The notes beneath the pieces are model-generated. The model was not told the DNA's origin. It made no database searches and saw only the letters and a program-made list of their open reading frames with translations. Below, in pieces: positions 1 through 13,976 of a DNA stretch of 64,000 nt. Source of the stretch: Paragordius varius. Taxonomy: Eukaryota > Nematomorpha. The translations under genes and the position numbers were made by a program. Every line of letters starts with the position of its first letter. Position 1 is the first letter of the stretch. The stretch lies in assembly GCA_964247055.1 (NCBI GenBank), contig OZ176054.1, forward strand, positions 11,346,001 through 11,410,000. Reading direction: 5' to 3'.

Positions 1-633
1 ATGACACTTTTATTATTATGAGCAAATTTGGCCACAAAAGACTTCTCCCAGATATATCCATTTGTATCGCGGTATAAATAAGGCTGATTGTCATAGAGAT
101 ATTTGCTATGGAGTAGGGCTTGATCTTCGTTAATCGTTACTTGCACATAACAGTCCGTAATATTAACGGTTATGTTAAAATGTTTTCTAAAGTCTTTTAG
201 CGATTCCATTATGTTTGTACCGTATTGAAATTGTAATTGGGCGTTATAATTGTGTTCTAATAACATAAGCTTCTATTAAAACATGCACGTAAATGATAAT
301 AATATATCATTTGCACCTTCATTTGATATATTACGCCGATTCAAGTTGGTGATTAAACATTTTAAGCTTTGATAAAAAAAACAATGCAAAAATATTATTC
401 CTACTGAAAAATGATATCTATTTTAAGATATTAGATTAATTTTCCACTTATAATTTTTTTAAAGCAACTTAAAAAGTTTAAAGACCTTAATTACTTGCGC
501 AAATGATAAATATCAAAGTCGATTAAAAATAATGGCATAAACGCCTAGAAAATTGAAATTATGGCTGATAAAATATTTTAGAAAAGATAAAGTATAGAAC
601 AATTTAAAAAAATTAAAATTATTACCTGCCAAA

Positions 634-680
<47 letters not shown>

Positions 681-3600
681 TAACAACTGAAATTATACAT
701 TTTGGTTAAAATTAAATCCAATTTTTTTCTCCTATATCAGACAAAACTTGGGAATTTTTGCATTTTAACTTCTAAATTTCTAAAATGAGATACCTCCAAA
801 ACCAACCTTGATATTAAAATCAATTATATCGTTCTAGTAAATTCTAATTGATTTTTAAAGTTAGTCCAATAAAAATATTTAAAGATATTAAAATTTTAAA
901 TTTCAATACCAGTTCATAGAGAATTACTAAAAAACCTAGTGATGAAAATGTTTGAATCATTAAAAAATAGAAAATGTTTATAATATCTTAAAGTGTTTTT
1001 ATATCGTTTCTACCCTACTTCAACATAAAATGCATTTAAAAATTAAATAAAACGTATGATTTTTTTCAAACTTTTTTCGATTTCATCATCTATCATTTAA
1101 GAATTATTATCGCGCAATCTAAAAATTTTTGCGTTTTTTAAAAATAAATAACCGCTTTTAGAGGGACCAAAAAATTTTAGACTCTAGGAGTAACTAATTA
1201 ATCAAAATTTATAGACAACCTTGCTTTTTGAATGTAAATTATGTTGTATTCAAACAATGTTTTTTGGATTAATGCAGTTAGATATACGAAAAAAAAACTC
1301 TATGAATGTGCGCTGATTTTGCTATTTTTGATATCGATCCACAAGACAAAAGTATTTAATTTATCCTTCGTTAGCCCCAAACTTAGCATGAGAATTACAC
1401 ATTAATTTCTCATTATGAGATAATATATAGTTTATCAGGTTAAATATCCCGATTTTCTGTGCACTGAGATTAATAGGAGAATACATTGCAATATTTTACT
1501 TTAAATTGGGTAAAAATTAAAGTTTCCAATGAATTTGGATGCAAAATATATTTTCGACCTCAAAATATTTTGAGTTAAAAATATTCTCGAGATTATCAAA
1601 ATATACCACATTCGACCCATAATTGATATAAACACGTCAAATAAAACTTACTAGGCGTGAACGGTAGATATTTGTCCACGAAATCAATCTTCTTTTCTAA
1701 AATATTAAAAAAAAATTGTAATATGCATTGTAATTATATATTATATATGGAATTATTTTAATTAATTTGTAATGATCACTCATAATTTTTATTTTTTTAT
1801 TTTATCTGTGATTTGGCTAGGGTTAGATTTTTGGGTCAAAAATAAAAACCGGTTTAAAAAAATTTAAATTTTTAGATGTGGGCTCCAAAAGTCCCAAATT
1901 TTTTCCCTAGTAAAATGGGCTAGTTCTCTAAAATTAAGCTCATGCCTGGATTGAGCGATAAAAATATACTTTAAAAATGAGTTTTTTAAAAAATAATTTT
2001 TAATAAAATTTTGTTGAAGCGTACTTCATACTCTTGTTAGTCATATGGTTTAAAACTATTTATGATATTATGAAAACACCTTTTCATTAGATTTCGATAA
2101 TTCTGAACATTTCTATCACCTCAAAATCGTGATATTTGAAATATTAAAATTTTAAGCAAATGAACCTTAAAATTTAAATTCTTAGGTAATAGAAATGTTC
2201 AGCATCATCGAATTATATACGTTATTAAACCGTTTCTATTAAGACGCCAAATAAGTACGCTTCAAATTTTACTATGCATTTTTAAAAACAAAATTTTTGG
2301 TTGATATTAAAATTAAGCATGTATTTAAAAATTTTATCTCGCACGGGCATTTTTGCGTTTATTTCAAGAGGATTAACCCATCTTAGAAAAAAATTAGGAC
2401 TTTCGAACTCACATCTAAAATATTAAATTTTTTAAACCTATTGTTTTACTTTTTACATATAGTTATCATATATTTTATTAATATTTTTTAAGTTTTAAAC
2501 TTTCACCCAATAAATTTATTTAAAAATGAACGTAATAGCCATTTTCCGATATGAAAGACTTACCACAAATTGTAAATAAATTTCCCATATTACTCGTAAG
2601 GACCAAAACCTAAAACACCATGATAATGTTATACATTTTCCTATCAATACATATTTATATTTATAGGGCTTTTTGTGGAAACTGTGTATATTTTTTTCAT
2701 TATTTTGTAATTCAACTTAAAATCGCTGGGGCACATTCAATGACAAACAAATCAATAGATTGATTAGGGAAGTTGATACTCAAATATTAAATATTTATAT
2801 CATTGGTTAAAAATGATACAAAATACCCTGTATATTTTGGGAAAGTATAATATAATTACCTTGTATATATCCATGTTCGGCTAAAAATGCTTGGAAATCA
2901 GGCTTGGAATTTTCAGAACTATCTTTGTCCAATGCATCATATCCAAAGATTTTGTTATCCTAAAATATAATCTTAAAAAATAACTCTGGATTCATATTTT
3001 ATAACGAATTTGGAATAACTAATGTCGCAATAAATTTTATAGGTTTGATTCAAATATGCTTTTTTGACAATTGGTTGGTCAAGTATTATGAAGTTTCCGA
3101 TTTGTAAATAACATTTCTCTTTATCCCATATGATTGGAAAGGTTTCCCCATCATTAGCATATACCTCATTTTTACCTAGTAGTGAATACAATTGATTAAA
3201 CAAATTTAACTCATTTTAATTTCTATCACCAATATAATCGGTCAGTAATTTTTTTTTATCTTATTACATTTTACGATCCAAATTATATGAGGATACGTTA
3301 TTATACATGAAAAAATTCCATTGTTACTGAAAACAAAAATTGTAAATTTAATTTTTTTTATTTATAATATGGTTGAATCTTGTTTTTACAGTGAATGGTA
3401 TAAAATAACCCCTTTATTTCAAAAATATCGTCTATAAAGTAATTAACTCATGCTGATGTTATTTTAGTGATGAATAAATCTCTACAAACTCTGGAGTTTG
3501 TAGATATTTTGCATGCACACACAATGACAAAATACATATTGTCTGACACAAACATATATCAGGGTTCTCAAGTACTATTTAAAAATTACAATTTTGTATT

Positions 3601-6357
3601 CGAATCGCAAAACTTGCGCTCATTATGTAAATATATTTTTTCAAAGCTCGACACTTCGTTTCAAATATGATTAATATACATCATTCATGCTTAGAAAGCA
3701 AAACAATATTGATCAAATTTTAATTCTTTTACGTGGGATCCGATAGTCTCAAATTTCTGACCGCCTTTAAGACTAAAGCCAAAATTTTAAGATATTCTGA
3801 TAAGAATATTTAATACTGGGAGATTATGAAAAAAGAATATATTTTTGGAAAATGTATTCTTTTATTTAAAAATTTAATTTTTAGTAAAATTTGGATAAAC
3901 CACATTTTATGGTGTTTTGGAGCACGGTAAAGCGGTCTGGACATATTATAAATGCTTTCTTCTTCATATAAATTTAATATAAAGTGAGTTGTACCTAGAT
4001 TCCAAAAAATTTTTTAAAAATGGATCATAGAAATATTAATTGATATGGGAAAGGTGTTTTTATGTTTCCTCGCTGTGAAGATCAATGCGTTACGGGTGGG
4101 TAGGGATTGCCTTGACGGCAGGTGGCCGACGATCTTCCGACGCTACACCCTCTACTTGTGGTTATGTTACCATGCTTTTAAATACCATAAAGTACGGTCA
4201 CTAAAATTTTGCTAAAATTCAAATTTTTAAGCAACGTTTCATTGCATTTTTTTATAGATTTTCATTTTTGATAAGGTCTATATTAAAAATTGTTATACAG
4301 CAATCTTGACATAGTGTATTTTAAAAAAATTAGACCGTTTTAGAGGGGAATTTTCGACTTTCAGAGGCTGCGTCTAAAATCATAATAAATATTATATAAT
4401 TTTTTAATTATAACTATAGTTTGTGATATAACAATGATATATTTAGAATGAATTAGATTTTAACAGAAAACTTTATTTGATAAAATCTGGGCTAATTTTG
4501 TGCTGATATGGTTTACCGAAAAAGTGCAAATATTTTTATTAAACCCCAAGTCGCAAAACCATAAACACTATAATAATATAATATACCATTTACAGTTCAA
4601 ATTCACCTTTGAACAATTCAAATTCACCCTTGAACAATTCAAATTCACCCTCGAACAATTCAAATTCACCTTCAAACAATTCCAATTCACCCTCGAACAA
4701 TTCAAATTCACCTTAAAAATTAATTATGATTTTCGAACTAATATAACTTATTAATATGAAATATATGTTTATGGTATAGTTTATTATTTTTTAAGTATTA
4801 TTTTTATTGAAAACATAATTTTTTATTTTTTAAAAATATATAGAATATAGGTAATTTTTAATCTTAAAAAACTTATATTTTTTTGAGGGTGAAATTGAAT
4901 TGTTCGAGGGTGAATTTTAATTGTTCAAGGGTTAATTTGAATTGTTCAAGGGTGAATTTGAATTGTTTATGGGTGTAATCGAATTGTAAATGGTATGTAT
5001 CATCTATCAGATTAAAATATTTTCTATAATTGATTTCATGCATGCGTAATGAGCCAATTAAAATTTAAATTAAATCATTTCTTTATAGTCTAGTCATTTC
5101 CGTGGAATAATATTAAGTATAAATAGGAAATATCTGGATATAAAAGAATAATTAATAATTTCAATTTTAATTTATCTCAAAGAGGAGTCCTGATATGAAA
5201 AGTAAGCAAAGTATTTTTTCATGCACCTAATAAAATACAAAAAAACACAAGACCACAACATACCATTTTGCGATCTAAAAATATGGCTTAACCGCTACAA
5301 CCCTAAAATAAACTTTAAAATTGGCAGAGTTGATTAAATTTTTAAAAAATTATGCTGCATAATTAACTTTTAGACTTAAACTAATCTTTCTTTTAGCTCA
5401 ACAACATGTTAAAAGATTTACTTCAAGTCTTGTTATATATATGTATTGACAAATTTAAATGCATACGGTAAAATGTTTAGTGTCTTTCCCTAATTTTTAA
5501 CATTGTTCGTATATTTTTAACGTTGCTTGTTTTTATCATTTTGAGAAAATTTAATCAGCCCCATTTACTTTTAAACTTATGTTATTTTTTTATCTTTTTT
5601 TGCCCTAAAAATTTTAATTTGTAATTTCAACAGAGTTTTAAAATGTAGAATGCTTAGTATTAGCAAGTTCTTATATTAAAAACATAATTAACCAGTTAAC
5701 CTGAGATGGTAAAACAAAGAATATGAATTTTTAAACTGATGCTTTAAAGATTATTTCCAAACCAATATTATAAAATATTCTTGAATCTGATATTTCATTT
5801 TAGACGCTTTACTACATCATAAAGGCCGAAGCTTCTTGAAACACAAAGTTATCAGTTATGGGGTTTATAATTTATGGATCAAAAATTATAAGCCAATTTG
5901 ATTCATAAATAACCATGTAATAGCGAAAAATGTCTGCTTAAGACAGTTTATTATTTTCCTTGTTAAAGGCAATGAATATGCTTTATTTTGTTTTCAATTT
6001 TGACGATGTCTATTACTTAGAAATTCACCCTTTTCTATTGCTATCAGCCTTTTTATCTGGTTATTTTGCATATGCTTGTGCAGAATAATTAAAGTTACCC
6101 AATCTGATTATTCCTTTAAATTCAACACGTTGGTTTGTTTCATTTTTGTAACATACAAAATGTCTATCCATATGTCTATATTCAACAATTTTAGAGCGCT
6201 CATAGATGGTATAATTATGTTTATAACATTTGTTTTCATTTTGGATGTGTCTGAACAACTTATTAGAACTGCGATTCCTGTAGTCGTCCAGCACATTAAT
6301 GTAGCAATTATAGTTTGAAAGTTTATCTCCCCGCTTTACATAGTGAGATTTATTCTC
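1..6357 (-). CDS. Second copy of the secreted-protein module (gene A), 3' end outside window
   Basis: No family is recognised. Exons on the minus strand: 6357-6099, 3175-2985, 2959-2860, 1696-1652 and 256 to beyond 1. Each has a GT donor and AG acceptor and all reading phases agree. The coding text parallels the copy at 14.5-25.3 kb exon by exon (for example HYVKRGDKLS, EYRHMDR, NQTYKIYC, YLYDNQPYLYRD). Several N-x-S/T sites and spaced cysteines suit an extracellular protein. The intron 2984-2960 is only 25 nt. The first exon enters in phase 1, as the other copy does after its signal-peptide exon. I found no separate signal-peptide exon upstream, so this may be a second module of one long gene rather than a separate gene. 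Confidence 0.66.
257..1651 (-). other. Intron of gene A with an AT microsatellite
   Basis: Noncoding AT-rich intron between two exons of gene A. It holds an (AT)n run at about 640-676. Parts resemble the matching intron of the other copy near 16.6-17.9 kb, so the intron was duplicated along with the exons. I see no other gene or element in it. Confidence 0.55.
4068..4165. other. GC-rich island in an AT-rich intron
   Basis: About 100 bases with roughly 55% G+C by hand count, with sharp edges, inside DNA that is otherwise mostly A and T. It has no terminal inverted repeats, tRNA shape or coding frame that I can support. It could be a fragment of an old insertion. Confidence 0.4.
4584..4995. 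mobile_element. Foldback MITE with 21-bp repeat units in its arms (copy 1)
   Basis: The ends read TACCATTTACAGTTCAAATT and, inverted, AATTGTAAATGGTA; the outermost TA is the likely target duplication. The left arm repeats a unit of about 21 bp (TTCAAATTCACC followed by TTGAACAA-like spacer) about six times. The right arm repeats the complement about four times, so the element can fold into one long hairpin. Copies at 54420-54631 and 63601-63799 have the same ends but only one or two units per arm. The 84-residue open frame across the left arm is a product of the repeat, not a gene. Confidence 0.8.
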
Positions 6358-6577
6358 TAAACATGATATACGATTATAAAAATGTGAATTCAAATAATTT
6401 ACATTACAAATTAAGTTTAAAAAATATATATTTGGTCGCTATTTTTTAATGTTTATATTTATAATAAACGATTTTAATATCGTGGTATACACAAAATATA
6501 CAAATTTTCGGGTTTAAATAATCCGATAAAATAAACTTTGACGCATTTTAATTAAAAATATTTTTTATAATTTTTTT

Positions 6578-7160
6578 AACACTTCGATTCAAATTGGGGT
6601 ATCTAAATACCCCAAACTAAATTTAAATTGAATTTTTTAAAAAACTACTAAAGGAAACGGTGACAATTTAAATTTATGCTTCTATCCTGATAAATATTAT
6701 ATAAATATGCCAAAATATCTTGATAAAATTTTGTTTTGAAAAAAAAGTTCCACCTCAAACTACTTCGACGCCATTTTTATTTTACAAAAATTTTGCAAAA
6801 TATCGTCTTCAATTAATTTTAAGGTTAAAACTAAAGCTTATTTTTTCTAATTACAACTAACATTAATAGAAATAGAAGAAGCGGTTTATTATGTATTATG
6901 TTTTAATTTAACAATTTGACACATGTCACGTTGACTAAATTTTTGCCTTTAAGTTTTAACTCAAAATAAGTAATATAAAGTATTTTTGAATAAAATTTTT
7001 TATATATTTCGGTTTACTAATGTTATATAAGTGCAAAATTTTGCCATGGTTTCGATTGCTTCCATACTCTTTAAACTATTTAATTTTAAACAGGCCTGGG
7101 GAATCCAACTAACCCAATTTGAATCGAAGGACTAAAATGAGTGTGTTGTATCCAAGTGTT
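6578..7160. mobile_element. MITE of about 580 bp, AACACTT-ended family (copy 1)
   Basis: The left end AACACTTCGATTCAAATTGG is inverted at the right end (CCAATTTGAATCGAAGGACT, then CCAAGTGTT). The interior shares TTCGACGCCATTTTTATTTT (inverted) and a CCATGGTTTCGATTGCTTCC-like stretch with copies at 18193-18748 and 18991-19554, which lie in the opposite orientation. No coding capacity, so it is non-autonomous. It lies upstream of the first visible exon of gene A. Confidence 0.65.
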
Positions 7161-9035
7161 AAAAATGTTTAATAGATCATGTTACGGGCAAACATAGATT
7201 TGTTTTTTATAAAACATAACCATATTTTTTAATAGCCTTTTGGGTGCATTTTAAAAAATAATTTTTAAACGTATGTAAAAAATCTTTATCATATTTTAAG
7301 CGTTTTTTTTTATTTCGATATTCGGTAGCTCAGGCTTTTAGTTTTGTAATGATTATAATAATATATCATTTTTTTTGTATGCAATGCTTTAACTTGTATT
7401 ACGCTATGTTGGATGCGATTACATTTTGGGGTACTTTTGTACCCCGGAGCTTAAATTTGTAAATAATGAAATTTTTTTTACAAAACATAGTTTAATCATT
7501 GTTTTCCCATTTAAAAAGTTACAGATTTCTATTTTATAGAGTCTAAAATTACGGTTAAAAAGCTAACAGCCTTTATCAAAATGGGAATATCAAAAATTTT
7601 AAAAATATAATTTAAAAGCTTTCCAAAGTATATTTACTTTTTTTCGTATAATATTCATTTCTGTCTTTTGTACAAGCATTTTAAAAATGCAAAAAAATGC
7701 CGGAATCTTACTAATAATAAATCTTTAAATCGCTATGGGAAACTAACCAAAAGGGTATAAAATGTTAAACAAACTTTTTGTTCTGCTAGTAGTGCATTTT
7801 GTATTAATTAAAACGGTAAAAATTGTCAATTTTTTTAAAAATATTTTCATACCTGTCGTGGTAGTTTTGAATACAGAAGGATTTAAGTTTAATCAAATAT
7901 AAAAATATATGCTTTCTTTAGCCTTTTGGGCGTACAAAAAAATAAAATTATAAATAAATCCTAATCCTTTATCGCCCCTATTTTATTTATTTTGGATAAT
8001 TTTTCATTATAAAACTGTCATATATATGTATATTTTCCGTAAAAATGTAAATAAATAACTTTTTAAAGTTTTCGAAATATAGCAGCAAACTTTTTAGAGA
8101 AATTAATTTTATTTTCCTTTTCCAATCCTTTTTTGGACCTATCCCAATCGCCTAAATGATTTTACCAAAAATATATTTTTCAATTATAGGGGAACAATGT
8201 TTGATAAAATTCAAAACCAAACATTCAAAGCAATATATTATATACAAATTATAGCGGGTTAGGTTACAAAACACCCCAAAGTAATAAATAGTCTACAACA
8301 AATGAAAGGGCAATAAAAGTAAAGAATGGATTATAAACACAGAATTTTAATAATTTTTAATTCATTAATAATAATATTAGATTACCACGAATATTGATTG
8401 TAAAGTTTAACATCTCTAGGCTTTCAAAACTTTTGTATGGTGATTTCCCATAATCTAAATAAATAAATAAAAAATTTTGAGGAAAATTAAACTATCATTG
8501 TAACTATTATCGTTGTGAAAAACATTGCTCTTTACGACGTTAACTTATTAGGTGACTCTAAATTAATTTTTTTAAATTTCAAATAAATGATGATTATTTA
8601 TCTTTTAATCTGAATCATAAATAAACCAGGGACGCGAAAAATTTGAACTATAATAGCAATAATATAGTCATGAAATATTAGCAAAAGATATTACTTAAAC
8701 AAATTATTTAAATCTAATTGGCAACTAACCGAAAAGTTGTTATCTTTTATTTAAAATTTACAGATGACCATCTAATAAAATATTCATGAATGCCCATGCA
8801 TATATTTCGAATGAGACCTGCAAGATTTTTTGAGTCAAAAAAGCGGCCCGAAAAACCTTTTGTCTTGAATCTGATTTAGACAATAACATTGAAATCAAAC
8901 ACTTATTAGCAATCATTAACAATCTACTGTCGTTTATAATATTTTTAGATATTATTATTTTGAAAACATTAATTATTAACAAAATATTCGAATATAAACG
9001 CAAATTATTATCATCATAAATAAAATTTATTTATT
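7161..9035. other. AT-rich noncoding stretch
   Basis: Upstream of the visible exons of gene A and downstream of the gypsy fossil in the direction of transcription. Short minus-strand open frames occur near 8.8 kb, but none has a splice context, conservation or recognisable domain. I could not find a signal-peptide exon here. Confidence 0.4.
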
Positions 9036-9780
9036 TAAACACTGTGCGCAAAAACCAACGAATTTATTTGCCGCAAAAAAATTTATTTGTTGACGACCTA
9101 TTGAAAATTTAGAGATAGTCAAAATCGGGCAAAAAAAGGATAACCAAAAAATAACGATAAAACTTGGGATATTAAGATTCACTATTATTTTCTTCAGTAT
9201 ACGATTTACAAATAGTCTCATATAGTCAGGGATTTTATTACTCAGATCAAAAATCATGTTTCATAGTTAATACACAAATTTTTTTTATTAAACATTAAAT
9301 TTTTTTAATTTATTACTATTAAAATCTTAACATTAATATTTTACGCAGTAAATTTTTTAAAATAAATCTAAAAATAATGTTTTCATTTTTTGTCATCTTG
9401 TTGATGAGTTTATAACTTACTGAAGTTTTTTTACATGACGGATTGCAGATTATATAAATTAATGCAAATACAAGTAAGCGAATATCAACCGAAAATTCGC
9501 ACAATCCAATAAAAAATATAAATTTGACTTAAAACAAACTTGTTACTGGGATTTGTACAGATTGTTACTGGATATTTAATCCTATTTTGTTTATATTTAT
9601 AAAATGTAATCTCAAAAATAATGAAAATTTTTAATCACCCAAGTTATATCATTATTTGGTTATCCTTAATTTTCACTTTTTGCCCGATTTTGATTATCAT
9701 CTAAATATTTCAAAAACTAGGTCGTCAACAAATAAAAATTTCGGCAAATGAATTCGCTGGTTTTTGCGCACAGTGTTTTA
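9036..9780. mobile_element. Long-arm inverted-repeat MITE (CACTGTGCGC ends)
   Basis: The left end TAAACACTGTGCGCAAAAAC is inverted at the right end as TTTTTGCGCACAGTGTTTTA. The arms match, with divergence, for well over 100 bp. The interior has no transposase; an open frame at 9319-9504 with a hydrophobic start is part of the repeat, because a related stretch occurs at about 61.1-61.95 kb. The target duplication is not clear. Confidence 0.7.
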
Positions 9781-9872
9781 GGCGCTCTGTGCCAAATCAA
9801 ATTTTTAATATTAATCATTTTATATTCAAATGAAAAAAACGTTCTGTGTCTAGCCAAATACATTTATGTATC

Positions 9873-10080
9873 TGTTAAGTTAGATCCTACTGTCGTAGAC
9901 ACAAACGCACCTATATAATTGTAAACACCTATAACTCTTTGTGATACACCTAGTTAATGTTAATAGATGCTTCAAGCAAAATAGTTAGTATATAATTTCT
10001 GTATTATAACATCACACACACATACTTGATTTCTGGTATTTAATAAATGTTTTCTGTGTAATATAACTTTACTTCTTTCA
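9873..10080 (+). repeat. Left LTR of gypsy fossil 1
   Basis: Begins TGTTAAGTTAGATCC and ends ACTTCTTTCA. It pairs with 13977-14184. An AATAAA signal lies near its 3' part. The target duplication GTATC lies just outside. Confidence 0.92.
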
Positions 10081-10255
10081 TTGGCGCGGTAACAAACCTG
10101 GCAAAAATTTCTCTGGAAAGCTTTGATGAAAAGGAATTGACCGATCTTGATTTCTGGTATTTAATAAATGTTTTCTGTGTAATATAACTTTACTTCTTTC
10201 ATTGGTGCGGTAATAAACCTGGCAAAAATTTCTCTGGAAAGCTTTGATGAAAAGG
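10081..10255 (+). repeat. Duplicated leader of gypsy fossil 1
   Basis: About 120 bp, made of the last part of the LTR plus the primer-binding and leader sequence (TTGGCGCGGTAAC, then a CTGGCAAAAATTTCTCTGG stretch), occurs twice in a row. The second gypsy copy at 31-35 kb has this leader once, so the duplication is private to this copy. Confidence 0.75.
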
Positions 10256-13200
10256 AAAATTTTGACCGTTTTATACATTCAGCGAATGCTAGCTGCAAAA
10301 AAGATGACAGCTAACGACGACGGCAAGACGTTATTTCTCGCTTACGCAGGAATGTCGGTCACAAAGAAATTCGACCGATTCCTTTTCCCAAATTCGCTTG
10401 ATAATACCTCCTGGCCGGACATCATTGAAGCCGGCAGGAAAATTTACGTATCAAATAGGACAAATATATTCCAGGCCAGATTATATTTCGTAAAACATCG
10501 TCGGAAAAAAAATAAAACATTTACGGAATTCCTTTTACGAGTCAAAACCGAGCCTCAAAATGCAACTCAAGCTTGACATCTATGAGAAAATGCGCGACGT
10601 GTTCATTGCAGGCCTGGGACTGAAAAAATTAGAACTAGATCCGTTTACTAGATTCCCCGATGCTACGTGGGGAAACGAAGCTGTATCCCTCAAACAAGTG
10701 GTAGACATTGCCCTCAACTATGAAAAAGCACATCAACTAACAACAATAGATGGCCAGATATTGCTGACTAAAGTTCGGAAATACCAAAACAAGTGTCAAT
10801 TCTGCGGGTTAGGTCATGCACCCGGCAGATGCCTAGCTTGGGGCAAACAATGTTATAAGTGCCAAGGCTGGAATCACTTCCAACCGTGCTGTAAGAAGAA
10901 AAAGATTATCAACGTTCAGCATGTCGAATCTGGATCCACCCCCAAAATAACAATAATAATAAATGGCAACATGTTTTTAGACACAGGTTCAAGCGTATCT
11001 ATAATTGATTGTCAAGCGTGGGAAAAATTCGGGAGCCCTAGTTGCAAAAAACAGGCCAGATTCGTATAGCTATGGTGGCCAAAGAATCAATTCCAAGGGT
11101 AGTTGTATGGTCACGGCAAAATCTTTGGCGTGTATGGTTGTAAGCGGCAAGAAGGCCCCATCAATTCTTGGTTGGATTGGCTACAAGAATTCCCGAATGC
11201 CATAAAACAGTCGATAAATTGTCGTAAATGTTTTAATATTAATACATTTGAGGAAAATTCTCTTGTTAATAAATTTAATTGATATTTTTGTGAAAAGTTA
11301 GGTTGTTTCACTGGAACCCCTATCATTTTTTAAAAAACAATACAAAACCAAAAATTTTTAAGTGTCGCCGCATCCCGATACCGTTAAAAGAAAAAGTCGA
11401 CTCTAAAATTAAGAGACTTTTAGAAGCGGACATAATCAAACCATTAGACCCTACGACTGATAAACTAACCTGGGTCACTCCTATTGTTTGTATAACAAAA
11501 GCGAATGGTGCTTTAAGGTTATGTGCAGATTATCGTATTGCCATAAATCCGCATCTAGTAGATGTCATTAATAATATGCAGACATTTGACGAATTAGTAG
11601 TTTCCAAAATAGGATTAGGAAAATCATTTTCGGTAATCGATTTGAAAGACGCATATCTGCAATTGCCAATAGATCAAGAAAGTCAAAAGTTACTAACAAT
11701 TACCACACCCCTAGGGGATTTTACATATAAAAGGCTTCCCTTTGGCCTAACAAGCGCCCCCTGCATTTTTCAAAGATTAATGGATAAGATTTTAGGTGAC
11801 TGCTTAGGAACAGCTGTATATTTAGACGATATTTTAATAAAAGGAAAAAACCGCAACGAACATAAAAGAAGCTTAGAAAAGGTATTTAAGCGTTTAGACG
11901 AATCTGGTTTAAAATTAAGTAAAAGCAAACTAAATCTTTTCAACCGTCGCAAGCTATTTGGGGTATGTTATTTCAAAAAACGGCATATCAGCCGCCGATA
12001 AAGTTAAAGACATACAAGACTTCCCAAGACCCACTGAAACAACACTCAAGTCCTTCTTGGGATTAATAAATTTTCACACACGATTCCTCCCGAAATTGCA
12101 TGGAAGTTTGGCTATACTTCACGACCTAAGCAGTTATAAAAAACCCTGGATATGGACCAAAAACCACGAGGATTGCTTTAACAGAGCCACAAATTCAATA
12201 TGTCATACTGTTAAACTCCGTTCAACCCTGGGTTACCTATAATAATCAAAACAGACGCCTCGAATAAAGGGTACGGAGCTGTATTACTACAGACCACGCA
12301 GTAGGATATAAATAAACCCATTGCCTACGCATCTAGAAAGTGGTCTAAACCCGAAGAAAATTATTCAGTGATAGAAAAGGAATCACAAGCCATACTTTTC
12401 GCTTTTGAAAAATTTAGAACGGTTTAATACGGGGAAGAAATTTGAACTGCGTACTGATCACAAACCACTAATAAAGATGGTTGGAAAAAATCGTAAACTA
12501 GACCAAATTAATAATTCCAATCTACTACGTTGGATATATAAAGCTAGCGAATTTAATTACAATCTACGGTACATTAAAAGCCACGAAAACATTGCAGATC
12601 CATTGTCCCGCATGCCGACAGAACCACAACAACAAGACACAGAAAGCCTTTAAACAGCAGAAAATGTAAGATTTGTCAATAGTTATCTATTCAATATAAA
12701 TCGTGACCATATTAGAAGCCAGACCGAAACCGACCCTGTATTAGAACAGGTAATAAGAGCACTAAGAACAAACAACTCGTCCAATAAAATATTATATCCA
12801 TTCACAGTTTTAGAAATGAAATTGAAAATACATACGGGCTATTATATTGGCATGATAGATTAATAATTCCCGAATCTCAAAAAATAAATACACAATTATT
12901 ACACTTCGGATCCAAAGCAATGTACGAACAAGCAAAACAAATAGTCTTTTGGCACAACATGGAAAGCGACATAAAAAAGTGGGTAGATACGTGTAAAAAG
13001 TGTCAAGAAAACCGTCCGATGCGAAAACTGAATCCTACATACAATTGGAACACGAATACAGCATATGGGAGAGATTACATCTAGATATAGCAGCGAACAA
13101 TTATTATTGGATATAACTTATTAACAGTTATTCTCGGTGGGTCGAAGTTAAACTATCGAACATGATATCGACCAAAAATATCTTAAATATCCTAGACGAA

Positions 13201-13976
13201 TGTTTCAGTCGATATGGATTTCCAAGAATGATAGTAACCGACAACGCGTCTTACTTTCCATCTGAGGAGTTAAAAAAATTCATGGAAACGGGAAACATTA
13301 AACATGTAACATCAGTTCCCATCATCCAAAAACGAACGGAATGGTGGAACGAGTAATATATACCCTAAAAACACATTATCGGTCAGCAGAAGACGGTGAC
13401 CCACAATCAAAAATAAATAACAGGCTTTGGGGATACCGCAACTAACATACACAGTGCTACAAATACATGTCCCGCTCTGCTTTTCCTAAAACGTACCCTA
13501 CCCAATCCAATCACATGACTACAATATCAACAAACAGACTTCTTAGACTATGTACAACCGAATCACGAATACCATGAAAACGAAAAAGTATACATAAAAA
13601 ATGAACTAGCAAATGGTTGGCGAGAAGGAAATGTAAATAAACGACTCGGAATACTCTCATATGAAATACAAGATGATAACAAAATCATCCGAAAACCCGC
13701 CGATCAGCTGAGATCAAGGGAAGGAGGTGAAAGAATAATGGGAAAGACAATTTCGCCCGAAGAAAATACACCATCGCATGACCTATATGTTAGGTACCCT
13801 ACTGCCACGACCGAAGCCCCGACATTACCTCCGCCTCAACCCTCGGAACCCATCATTGAGTTCCCATCCCAACAAACACCCACTATAACACCTACCACTG
13901 ACACTCACACAGAACGGCAATACCCTACACGTATCCGACACCCACCACATAGATATCAGGGACAGAGAAAGAGTGA

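Larger units (their letters stand above)
3176..6098 (-). other. Long intron of gene A
   Basis: Intron of about 2.9 kb between the first two visible exons of gene A. It contains the foldback element at 4584-4995 and a GC-rich island near 4068-4165. The rest is AT-rich with no supported exon; the short open frames here are not conserved in the other copy. Confidence 0.55.

Noticed and set aside
640-676. AT dinucleotide run, and similar runs near 16230, 40185 and 59290
   Set aside because: Ordinary microsatellites in introns, with no sign of a further function.
4600-4720. Regularly spaced repeats that could suggest a CRISPR array
   Set aside because: The units are contiguous without unique spacers, lie in a eukaryotic intron, and are mirrored at the other end of the same element.
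4500-4754. Open frame coding for repeated FKFTLEQ units, looking like a repeat protein
   Set aside because: It is simply the translation of the 21-bp units in a foldback MITE arm; the other copies of the element do not keep it.
6076-6318. Plus-strand and second minus-frame open frames overlapping a gene A exon
   Set aside because: They are shadows of the conserved exon 6357-6099, whose frame is the one shared with the paralogous copy.
9319-9504. Minus-strand open frame with a signal-peptide-like start and a good donor site
   Set aside because: It lies inside a repeated MITE and has no ATG in the right place; the related repeat near 61.2 kb does not preserve it.
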